Shown one piece after another: positions 1 to 9,631 of a stretch of 64,000 nucleotides of DNA; position 1 is the first letter of the stretch; every line of letters starts with the position of its first letter. Position numbers and translations under genes: made by a program. The DNA lies in the NCBI RefSeq assembly GCF_022605725.1, contig NC_065551.1, forward strand, positions 18,228,001 through 18,292,000, written 5' to 3'. The stretch is from Anthonomus grandis grandis. Its lineage: Eukaryota > Arthropoda > Insecta > Coleoptera > Curculionidae. Under the pieces are notes generated by a model that searched no databases, was not told the origin of the DNA, and saw nothing but the letters and a program-made list of their open reading frames with translations.

Positions 1-1090
1 TACCCTAATGAAAGGACGTAATCAGGTAGATGACATTAATATACTCACATCTCTAAAGTATTCAATCGGGTTGATCATAAGGTTTTGTTTGAGATATTGT
101 TATCTGTGGGTTTTCATACTAAATTGGTGAATTGATTTAAAAAATCATATGAAGAGTTTGTTCAGATAGTGAAGAAAGGCAGCTCTATGACATAATTATA
201 GTCAACTCAGATCCTCTTCAGGGGGCTCCTACATCTCATTTGCTTTTCAACGTTTTTTGTCAATGACATTTCGATTTGCTTCAAAAATAGCAAATGTTTG
301 TCTTTTGCTGATGACCTGAAATTATGGATAGTAGTGGAGAGTGTTACTAATCAGAAGCTTTTGTAGGATGATTTGTAGCCTTTTAACTTGATGCAACATG
401 AATAGGGTTGATCTAAATATCAATAAATGTTGTTGCATCAGCTTCATTCGCAAATCAAATCGAATCAGTACTAAGTATACCATAAATAACTATCCTATTA
501 AACATAGTAATATAACTTTAACTGGCTGTCACTTTTAATAAGAGGTTTTCTTTTGTAGAGCATATTAACAATGTTACCGTGAAGGCTTTTAAATTCTTGG
601 GTTTTCTAATTAGAAATAGTAATCTCTCAGTTGAGGCAACTAGACTAGTTCCCTAGTTAGATCAGTATTTGAATATTATTCTGTGGTATGATCTCCTTAT
701 CACCAAGTTCATATTGACAGTTCAACATAAATTTTTGAACCATTGTGCTTATAGGTCTCATATGGTTGACCGTCACTACCATATGAGACCGTTTTATTAG
801 AAATCATCTGGCTCTTATGCTACTCTCCAATCGTAGGGAAGTCATTTTCAAACTTGTACATAGTGATATTGATTGTTCCTTTCTTTTTAGTTGAATGACA
901 TTTAATGTTCTATATCAGGAGATTAGACCTCATACCATTCAATATTTCCTTTTACATAACATGCTATGTAATTCATAGCCCTATCGATCGTTATTAAGCT
1001 TTTTGAATAAGCATCCTCATATTATGTTTATAATCTTGTAAGTTTGTAATATTTTATGGGGTTTTCGGTATATGCAATAAATAAATAATA
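1..1090 (+). pseudogene. decayed non-LTR retrotransposon reverse transcriptase, 3' part
   Basis: Reading the plus strand across several frames gives a broken reverse transcriptase. Near the left edge an 'FNRVDHKVLFEILL' stretch matches the palm segment that carries the first catalytic Asp in jockey/CR1-type enzymes; here that Asp position reads Asn. 'SFADDLKLW' at 301-327 is the catalytic ADD box. Later 'SNRREVIFKLVHSDID' resembles the C-terminal thumb region. The copy ends in a short TAAATAAATAA tail near 1076-1090, typical of a non-LTR 3' end. Many stops and frameshifts exclude function. The 5' part lies outside the window. The jockey/CR1 assignment is by motif only. Confidence 0.6.
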
Positions 1091-1938
1091 TTTCAGACTG
1101 AAATGGCAATATAAGAAAAAAGTTGAATTTTTTCACATTTTTCTTTATCAATATTTTATTTGTAAACTAATGTCTGGATCATAGTGTCTGTGTAACATAG
1201 GAAATATCTCATTTAATTGCCAACTTTATAATGTTTCAGACCGAGAAGACGATATAAGAAAAAAATTAAAGTTTTCTATTTTTCTTTTTTATTTCAAAAT
1301 TCTAATTTTAAACTACTTGCCGGATGTAGTCAAAATTATATTCTTCTTACGTAGTTACATACGCAAACCACTCTGCACAAAACACTATGCACTTTAATGT
1401 CACATTAAATATGCTTTATCATTTATCTGAATGTTATCGAGCTTGATAAGTATTATTTTTTTAAGATTATATAATATTTATAAGATTGGCTAAAAACAAC
1501 TTGGTTTTTATTAAATAGAATAGACTTGTCAAATCCTTAAGGATCTAGAATTCAAAAAAAGTTTCACATTTTACAATGTTGAGATAATAGCATTTTAAAT
1601 TACTGGCTAAAAACCTTTTCCTAGAGAACATACTATTTTTTAACTTACTTGGTAGTACTTCCATCGTCAGAATACGTGAATATAGTATAACAATAATAAC
1701 AATATAGTAATAACATCAGTTTACTAATAACAATAGTAACCTACAAAACCAATTATACCAAAAGTAACTTAAATTTCTGTATCTGTTTTTAAATAACCGC
1801 GTGTTGGATGATATACAGTGACCGCCTAAAGTTCCGCATAAATTCAATAAAAATTAGAGACATGATTTTTTGAGAAAACGCTCGGACCCGTCGATTTTTA
1901 TTTTAAGTTGCGCATTATTTCACATAAATTTTTGTATA
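1091..1938. other. AT-rich stretch with no recognised gene
   Basis: No long open frame and no TE protein motif was recognised. Two short blocks at about 1094-1160 and 1238-1310 share the pattern 'cagaccgagaag/cagactgaaatgg..atataagaaaaaa', so this may be a diverged tandem duplication of unknown origin. Confidence 0.4.
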
Positions 1939-2015
1939 CAGGGTGGAACAAAAAAAGATATGACGTCATCGGTCATTTTTTTAAACAGAATGCTATATTT
2001 TTTACTGCATTTATG

Positions 2016-2169
2016 AAATATAGGCGAAATTCCAAGCAAGTTACGTATAACATACCTTATCTCAAAACTCAACTGTTTATGAAATTTTTACATTTAAATA
2101 ACAAGAAAACAAATAAGTACGTCTTTACAAATTAAGGTAAAATCGAGGATGAAAAATAATGTTATAAAC
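2016..2169 (+). repeat. left inverted repeat of mariner-like element 1
   Basis: About 154 bp that pairs with the reverse complement of about 3373-3523 with scattered mismatches. This is far longer than the 20-30 bp termini of classical mariner elements. Confidence 0.75.
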
Positions 2170-2270
2170 ACTGCCAATTGTTTCTATTTCCATGGTTGCA
2201 CTTCTAAAGAATCTCAATTTTCGAATGTTACTGTCAGTTCGAAAATTAATAGTATTTATCAGAATAAATT

Positions 2271-3357
2271 ATGGCTAATGTAACGGAAACCCAACGAATT
2301 GAAATTTATATGATGCTAGGGTACGGGAATCCAGTGCGCATGGAAAAAGAAGTGAACACTGTTTAATGCCAAATATCCAAACCATCCTATTTCTCAGTCA
2401 ACAGTTAGTAGAATAGAGCACAAATTCATAACTTCAGGTCTTGTTAGGGATTTGCCAAGATCAGGTCGTCCAAAAATGTCTGAAGAAATAAAATTAAACG
2501 TTCTGCTCTCCGTCGAAGAAAATCCAAATAATGCAACTTTACAAATTTTAGTTGATAATGATATAACCGGAACGTCAGTAAGACGCATCTTAAAAGCAAA
2601 TCAATACTACCCTTATAAAATCAGACTAATACGCGAATTAAATGAGGACGATCCTGATCGAAGAAACCAATTTTGCGAGCAAATGATGAACATTTGCAAT
2701 AATAATCGTCAGTTTGTATTACGAGTTTTGTTTTCGGATGAAGCAACTTTTTGTTTAAACGGTGTCGTAAATCGGCAAAATTGTCGGTACTGGACACTGT
2801 CAAATCCACACTGTCAAATCAACTGAGACTCATACACAGTACCGTAAATCTATAATTGTTTGGGCTGGTATCGTGGAAAATAAACTAATAGGGCCATACT
2901 TTTTCAAAGAAAACTTAACAGGACAACGCTATTTGAATTTTCTTCAAGAAGATCTTATCCCTGCTTTGGCTGCCCTATACCCAGACGAACAAGACCCTGC
3001 TGTCCCGACAGATAATTTGTGGTTTCGACAAGACGGCGCACCGCCACATTTCTTTCGAGATATTCGTAATTACTTGGATACAGTGTTCCCAGGAAGATCG
3101 ATAGGACCAAGAGGGCCAATAGAGAGGCCGGCCAGGTCACCAGACCTAAATCCCTGCGACTATTTTCTATGAGGGTACCTGAAAAGTAAAGTTTATATTG
3201 AGAAGCCAAATAACGTAGAAGATTTGAAAAATAGAATTAGATATGAAATTAGACGTATATCATCCGAAATAATTGATAGTGTTTTACATGAGTTTGTAAA
3301 CCGTCTTGCTTTCTGCCAAGAAGTAAATGGTGATCAGTTTGAACACTTAATATATTG
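2271..3357 (+). pseudogene. mariner-like transposase (DDE, D-41-D spacing), broken
   Basis: Starts 'MANVTETQRIEIYMML' at 2271, an N-terminal helix-turn-helix like that of the DUF4817/DDE_3 transposases of insects. A frameshift near 2360 is followed by 'ISQSTVSRIEHKF' and then 'LPRSGRPKMSEE' (hinge). The catalytic core shows 'VLFSDEATF' (first Asp), 'WFRQDGAPPHF' (second Asp) and 'ARSPDLNPCDYFL' (third Asp); I count 41 residues between the second and third Asp. Another frame break lies near 2820-2870. A TGA at 3173 replaces the Trp of the usual 'FLWG', and the C-terminal part then reads on to a stop at 3357. Not functional as it stands. In family terms it cuts and pastes its own element at TA sites. 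Confidence 0.8.
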
Positions 3358-3372
3358 ATAAGAGTTTTCACA

Positions 3373-3523
3373 GTTTATAACATTTTATCCTCCATTTTAT
3401 CTTAATTTGTAAATAGACGTACTTATTTGCTTTCTTATTGGTTAAATGTAAATATTTCTGAAACAGTTGAATTTTGAGATAAGGTGTGTTATACGAAACT
3501 TGCTTGGAATTTCGCCTATATTT
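3373..3523 (-). repeat. right inverted repeat of mariner-like element 1
   Basis: Inverted partner of about 2016-2169. The pairing was recognised because both arms encode near-identical translations on opposite strands. Confidence 0.75.
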
Positions 3524-3607
3524 AAGTTTTTTTTGCAAATGTTTAATAGACAAATTTAAATAACATTACAATAATAAAAAAATTAAATAAGTTTTGTATT
3601 ACCTTAA

Positions 3608-5495
3608 GTTATTCGCGTCCATTTAGATGGATATTAGATCTATCTTATGCATATTTTAAATTAACTCATAAAATTTATTTTAGGAATTTTTGGCAATCAA
3701 AGAGTGCTTCGGCCAGGGGAAGATGACGAAAAATTGGAGCAAATACTAAAAATCATTGGAAATGATGACTCTGACATTGAAATGTCTGATGATGAAGAAG
3801 AAATTAAAACTATGGATAATTTAATGGGGAGAGAAGAAGAAATAATTAATGAAGAACTAGTAAGCAGCAGTGAGGAGGAAGAAGAAGAAGAAGATAGAAT
3901 TCCTCTTAGTGTCCTGAGAGGAAACTTAAAAATGGCCAAGCAATCTGTGGATCCTTTAAAGCGAAAGTCTTGGAGAAGAGATGATACTTTTGCCCCTCCA
4001 AATTTTGAAGGCCCCTCTAGTGAATGCAGCGCAGAGCTCCGGTATGATTGGACTGCAAAATCGTATTTAGCCATGTACTTTGAAGATGAGTTATTCCAAA
4101 AAGTGTGTAATTGCACAAATGCAAGGTACGTTGAACTTAAAGGAGTATCTCTTAAATTGACTCTTAATGAGAATTTTTTTGGAATAGTTTGTTTGATGTC
4201 CTGTCTAAAATATCCCAAAATCAGAATGTACTGGGCAAAATCCACTAAAGTTTCAGCTATTATTGCAGATACAATGACTCGAGATAGATTTTTTGCTATA
4301 AGAAGTAACCTTAAAATCGTCATTGATGGCAGCATCGCTGAAGAGGTACGCAGGTCTGACAAATTTTGGAAAGTGCGCCCTATTATAAAAGCAGTATGGC
4401 AGGGGTGTTTGCAGCTACCTAGAGAGAAAGTGGTTGCTGTAGATGAACAGATGATCCCATTTACAGGGACTTGTAAAATGAAGCAGTTTGTTAGAGGAAA
4501 GCCAAATTCAGAGGGCTTGAAAACTTTTGCTTTTGATGCCCCTGATGGTCTTGTCGTAGGCTTTAAATTATATCAAGGAAAAGATACTTTTCTAGATGAT
4601 TCTGTAAATCGACTTGGTGTTGGACCTTGTGCTGTTGTTCGCCTTGGAAGGACATTATTTCCTGGAAGTCATGTGTACTGCAATAGATATTTCACGACAA
4701 TACCACTTATCGAATATCTTCTTTAACAAGAGAAATATTGTACTGGAACCATTATGAAATCTCGTGTACCAGCGGCAGCAAATTTAACTTCGGAAAAAAT
4801 AATGGCCAAGATAGGTAGAGGCAGCTCGGAACAAATTGTAAGACAAGATGGCGAAATAGTAGTTGTACAATGGTATGATCTGAAATGTACTGGTATGATG
4901 TACTGGTATGATCAACGTACGAGTGTAAAAGGTGGTCTAAGAAAGACTCTAAATACATTCAGGTTAAAAGACCTTACGTTGTTGTTAAATACAACGATTG
5001 TATGGGAGGAATAGACTTGATAGACCGAATGATCAGCTATTATAGAATTCGAGCCAGATCAAAAAAATGCACTGTAAGGGTCATTTTCCATTTCTCATGA
5101 ATCCCAAGAAAACATCCGAGGTGTAGGTACTAGAAGAAATCCTGAGGGAAATATCTTTGTCAATTCACCGTCATCGTCATTAGCCACCGAAAGAAAACGA
5201 AAACAACACTTTCCAGAAATTGCCACAGACTTGAAAAATTCGGTTAGATGTAAAAATGACTCTTGTGCCAAAAAACTCAAGTTTTTTTGTAATACATGCA
5301 ACACATTTTTGTGCATTACTGGCAACAGAAACTGTTTCATGGAGTTCCATAGCAAATAAATTTAAGTTTACATTTATTTTCTGCGTTTTTATAGATTTAG
5401 ACTGAAATGTTATTGAAAAAAAAAATTATATATTATGAATTTTTGTTTAGGTTATACCCAATGTCCATTTTAATGGACGTCATGTATCTGTCAAA
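3608..5495 (+). mobile_element. piggyBac-like element 1, decayed
   Basis: Flanks of the transposase carry imperfect inverted sequences: a 'cgtccatttagatgga' type block at about 3616-3635 and 'gtccattttaatggac' at about 5463-5478, each itself nearly palindromic. A TTAA, the piggyBac target, lies at 3604-3607. No matching right TTAA was found, so the right limit is approximate. Confidence 0.5.
3704..5359 (+). pseudogene. piggyBac-like transposase, broken
   Basis: Reads 'MLRPGEDDEKLEQILKII', a long acidic low-complexity N-terminus (Asp/Glu/Ser runs to about residue 65), then the DDE_Tnp_1_7 fold: 'YFEDELFQKVCNCTNARY', 'FFGIVCLMSCLKYPKIRMYW', and 'VAVDEQMIPFTG' with the first catalytic Asp. The second site reads 'VYCNRYFTT' where the family has Asp before Arg-Tyr-Phe, so that Asp has become Asn. 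A stop at about 4724-4726 and further frame breaks follow. A 'DCMGGIDLIDRM' block near 4998-5030 supplies the third Asp in another frame. The end is Cys-rich (about 5250-5359), like the C-terminal zinc-binding domain. Clearly inactive. Confidence 0.8.
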
Positions 5496-5593
5496 GTAAG
5501 AAAAAAAAATAAAAAAAGTTATTAGTAAACAATGTTTATTTGTGTATTTTTTATTATATTTAAAAGCCTCACAACCCTAACTTAACAAAAACA

Positions 5594-6790
5594 TGTCCGG
5601 GTCCCAGGAGGATATTAAGTAAAAAATAGAAGTGATTAGAAGATATCCACATTGGATCTCTTACGTGGAAAAATACTGGGACAGAAAAGAAGATTGGTGC
5701 ATGGCCTTTCGTGACTCATCTACCCATGGTCATCAGACTAGCAACTTCTGTGAAGTAAGCATCCGGTTGTTCAAAGATTTTGTTTTGTCGCGTAATAAGG
5801 CATACAATGCAATAGCTCTAATTGACTTTATCGCTACATGCTTGGAAGAATATTACCAAAAAAGGACAAGAAACTTTCTTGATTCAAGAAATGCAACTCC
5901 AAGACTGTTGTTAAAAAACCTATTAAAAAGAGCCTCTGGAATTAATAAAAATGATATTGAATGCATCAGCCCAAAAATGTACAAAGTTCCTAGCATGACC
6001 AATAAGGGCGAATTTCATTATGTTGACGGAAATATTGGATCTAATACTTGCTTCAGTGGAAAATTTGGTCGATTTTGCAAGCATCAAGGAATAATTTATT
6101 TTTATTTTGAAGAAGCAATATTAAATGCTCCTCCAGTAAGCTTGGAATCGCGATATTCTATGGCCAAATTGGCGTTTGGAGAAAATGTTCAACCAATATC
6201 ATTTTACGAGCCTCTAGTGGTTCCAGAAATTGAAAATACTAAAAGAATTCGAAATACTGAAATCAGCTTGGATGTCAATAATATTTCTGCCAATAATATT
6301 ATTTCAGTATCACCATAAAATAATAATCCAAGTAGTTGCAGACAAGATTCTGAAGGAACTTGGGAAGAAATACTAACCTTAATGAAAGAACATCAGAATA
6401 CTTTTGACACAACACATTTAACCAAAGAAAGATTTCTTCAAAGATTGAAATGTATTAAAACAAATACATCATGGGAATAATTTTTGAATACTGCTGGTAG
6501 TTCAATACCGATCCGCCACAGAACGAACTTAAGTATTAAAGTACAACCTACTGAAATTAGTCGACGAAAAGTAGGAACAACTAGAGGTTGTAAAAGGCTT
6601 CCAGTAGGTAGGGCACCAAAGGGAGAACATGTAAGGTCTAAAAAACGAAAACGTAATTTGGCAACTAACGTGGTGCAAAATCAGGCAAATGCCAAGTCCC
6701 ATGGATCAGGACACTATCATAATTTTTTTTTAAGTAAGTTATTTAAAACATCTGTGTATCAAAAAAAAAATCTCAAAAACTGGAGATAAA
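5594..6790 (+). pseudogene. MULE-type transposase C-terminal region with SWIM-like zinc motif
   Basis: The main open stretch (5632-6318, 228 aa) contains 'WCMAFRDSSTHGHQTSNFCE', followed by 'YNAIALIDFIATCLEEYYQKR', then 'TCFSGKFGRFCKHQ'. This order (Trp-rich block, His/Thr-Asn/Glu block, helical segment, Cys-x-x...Cys-x-His) matches the C-terminal part of Mutator-like transposases and related SWIM-domain proteins common in insects. The second Cys of the usual SWIM CxC is not present here. Stops at 6316-6318 and 6478-6480 interrupt a frame that continues to a basic Lys/Arg-rich tail at about 6550-6700. The N-terminal DDE part is missing. Family assignment is by motif order. Confidence 0.55.
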
Positions 6791-8776
6791 AAAAAATATA
6801 AAAAGAAATTTAAAGTGTGTCTTTTTTTGACAATAAAAAACTAAAATATCTATATCTTATATGAAATCAAAATGTTCTAAATGGCTTAGACTATCACCTC
6901 TTTTCGGCTTTGCATCATGTTACCAAACACCCTGTATATCCTTGAAATTCAATTCAAGAATATTTATGTCTAAGTCTTATCGTTAAATTTGTCAATTCAT
7001 GAAAAACCTAGTCATTTGATATAACGTCAGCATATACCTAGCAAAAAGAAAAAACATTGTTATGCTATCTGCCAAAAATTATGACAAACTATCTTAACTG
7101 TTCTTAATAAAATATAGATATTAAATAATTATTTGTTCTTAATAAAAACAGCTACGGTAGTTTAGATAAGCTGTTTATTTAGCATTCATATAAGCAAAAA
7201 GTAATGCGCAACATTCTGCCATCGTTTTCATCAGAAACACAGCCAACCTATCGGTATAGCCAACACAATTTCCAGTTATCCAAAAGGAACTCTGTCAGTA
7301 CATAAATTCATTAATTTGTATATAAAAGTTGATAAAAAACTTTTCATTATCATTTAAGATTCTATTATATTCAAATTTTCATTCAAACACGTGAATGATA
7401 ATTATTGCTTGTAATGAAAATTTATATAATATCTTATCTTTTTTATCAATTGACCTTTATCGAAAAAGTAAATGGAATTTCATAATTTAAAATTAATATG
7501 ATTATTGCGATAAAAATTGACACATTGCGAGTAAAGCGAAATAAATATTATATTTAATTTGCCGGGGAAATACTAAAATATAAAAGCTAACAGAACTTTG
7601 TTTGTGTTAAGACTGTAGGGAATCCCCTACTTATTCGTTATCCACCTTATTGTATTTTCTTCTTATTCAGTAAGTGTTGTGAGACTTGTGAGCAGATAAA
7701 GTTGTTAGTTCTGTTATAAGCAGTATAGTTTTTTAGGTCAGTATTGAATCATACGTTAACCATTCAGCCCCTACTTTTTGTGTCATATTTTGGGCTTTTA
7801 GAATTAATAGAAGTTCTTTCATAAAATAATTTAATATATATTTTTTTTCATTGCAAAGTTTCTCAGACCCTTGTTTTCGTCTTTTTTAATTGATATTTGT
7901 AGAGCTGTTTTTTATTATTAATTTATTTAATTAAATAATATTTTATTAAATATTTATTTAATTAAATAGATGAAGAAAAAAAAGAAATAAAGTAAATAAT
8001 TTGCCATACTAAATAAGTGACATCAATAGCAATTAACATAAAATAGTGATACGTGACAATTATAATTAAGTGATTTTACATTTTAAAAAAGATCTAAGTC
8101 GTACTTTAAAGCAATATTCAGGGTGTTTGTACTCTATTTACACACGATTTTTTTTTGGTCCTTCTAAATAATATGAAAATAGATTTAAGAAAAAAAATAA
8201 TTGTCTGGAAATAGTAATTTTATTGACAGTATTGATAAATATACAAAGTGTCTTAAAAACAAAGCTTTCATTGTCAAGTAAGTTTTTTAAATGGAATGCC
8301 CTGTATATTTTACCATATTTTCTTACTTCTTATTTAATTCTCAAATCAGAAATTTATAATACACTATACGTCAAAAGTCGATGGTTTTCGAGATAAGTTA
8401 GTAAATAAGTATCTATGTAAGTAAAATAACTTAACTACCTAATTAAGTAGCGAGTGCACTTTTTACTTTAACTAGTAAGTAATTAATTTTATTAGGTAAT
8501 TAATTAAAATTTATTATATTAAAATTTCACTCCGATAGTCTCTTCCAACGCTGCTGGAAAAAATTTTTTAAAATACGTCGGTTTTTCAAACGAAATGTAT
8601 AGCAAGTATCTATAGATATTGTATTATCATCCCCAAAAAATCTTAAATTTTCATCTCTAGCAACGGTGTTTTTTTACCCTCCAATTTATTGAACATGCCA
8701 AATTTAGTTTGTTCTTTTATCATAGTAAAATAATTCTAGTTTTTTAAAACATGTCGGCTTTCTCAAACGGTATATA
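6791..8776. other. AT-rich intergenic DNA with small repeat remnants
   Basis: No coding feature was recognised. At 6936-6945 there is an ACACCCTGTA sequence, the outward-facing terminus typical of mariner-like elements, probably a remnant. A TATAAAAG box at 7579-7586 could be a core promoter, but no coding region follows. A 17-bp word atttatttaattaaata occurs twice within 7918-7970. At 8120-8330 a 'cagggtgttt...atgccctgtata' pair suggests a short non-autonomous mariner-type remnant. Confidence 0.35.
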
Positions 8777-9343
8777 CAGGGTGTTCCTTAAAGAAGTGCT
8801 GATATTTAAGGAGGTGAATCCTGGACTCATTTTAAGAAAAACAAGTTCCTATGGACATATGTCCTAAACGTCGTAACTTTTGAGATACAGGGTGTTAAAA
8901 TTTTCAAAAAAAAATAAGTTTTTTAATAGTAACTTTAATAATATTGTAGATATTTTGATAAAATTTGGTACATGTATTCTACGCATCAAGACGCATTTTT
9001 TAATGTGCTAAAAAATATTTTCTAAAAAGTCTCTTAGTCGCCTATGCATGTCTCTTATTGCTCATTGCTATGGGCAACGAGTCAAATTTTTCTTTTTCTA
9101 TGGTTATTGATGATGGCAATAGCTGTTGTCTTAAAAAGTAAGTTGTCGATGTTAAATACCATTAATTTTTTTCTTTTTTGAGCTATTGAGTATGATTAAT
9201 ATCAATTGGCAATTAGTTCAGAAATACCTACTTAATTTTACTTTGAAAACAACAGGGTTTTAAGTGCAAAAAACGAGTTTTATTTAATTTTCAGAAACTA
9301 AGCTTAAATGAACGGCTCAAATGTATTATCTTAATTACACTGA

Positions 9344-9627
9344 TTACAAAAATTGTTGAAAATGTCCACCTTCGCTAAGTAGGCATGCTTCCGCTCGTCT
9401 ACGCATGGAATTATGCACACGTTCAAATATTCCCGGCGTATTTCGTATAGTTTCACATGAGGCAACTATTCGGTCTCTTAAATCTTCTAAAGAGTTTAAG
9501 GGAGTTTAATAAACTAGAGTTTTAAGGTGCTCCCATAAAAAGAAATCTAAGCTATATAGATCGGGGGATCTTGCTGGCCATTGTTGTGGTCCTTTGCGAC
9601 CGATCCATGGATTTGGATAAACGGTAT
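9344..9627 (-). pseudogene. mariner-like transposase 3, C-terminal part
   Basis: Minus-strand translation just beyond the piggyBac gives 'VYPNPWIGRKGPQQWPARSP' and 'DLYSLDFFLWEHLKT', carrying the third catalytic Asp, then the helical C-terminus 'NSLEDLRDRIVASCETIRN' and a stop at 9344-9346 after 'GHFQQFL'. There is a stop (TAA) near 9510. It continues the 11900-12678 piece in register when the piggyBac and one TTAA copy are ignored. Counting across the junction gives the same D-41-D spacing as in mariner-like element 1. Confidence 0.8.
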
Positions 9628-9631
9628 TTAA

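Larger units (their letters stand above)
1939..3560 (+). mobile_element. mariner-like DNA transposon 1 with long inverted repeats
   Basis: The left edge reads TATA then CAGGGTGGAAC, the kind of terminus seen in TA-inserting mariner-like elements. A long inverted repeat brackets the transposase: about 2016-2169 matches the reverse complement of about 3373-3523, so the same peptide (around 'KYRRNSKQV') can be read inward from both ends. The outer right terminus beyond about 3530 does not match the outer left arm, so that end is decayed or truncated. The interior carries one transposase pseudogene. Target is presumably TA, as for the family. Confidence 0.75.

Noticed and set aside
3697..4362. 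221-codon Ser-rich open frame on the minus strand
   Set aside because: It is the antisense of the acidic Glu/Asp-rich start of the piggyBac-like transposase.
7579..7586. TATAAAAG as a gene promoter
   Set aside because: Such boxes arise easily in AT-rich DNA and no coding sequence or spliced exon was recognised downstream.
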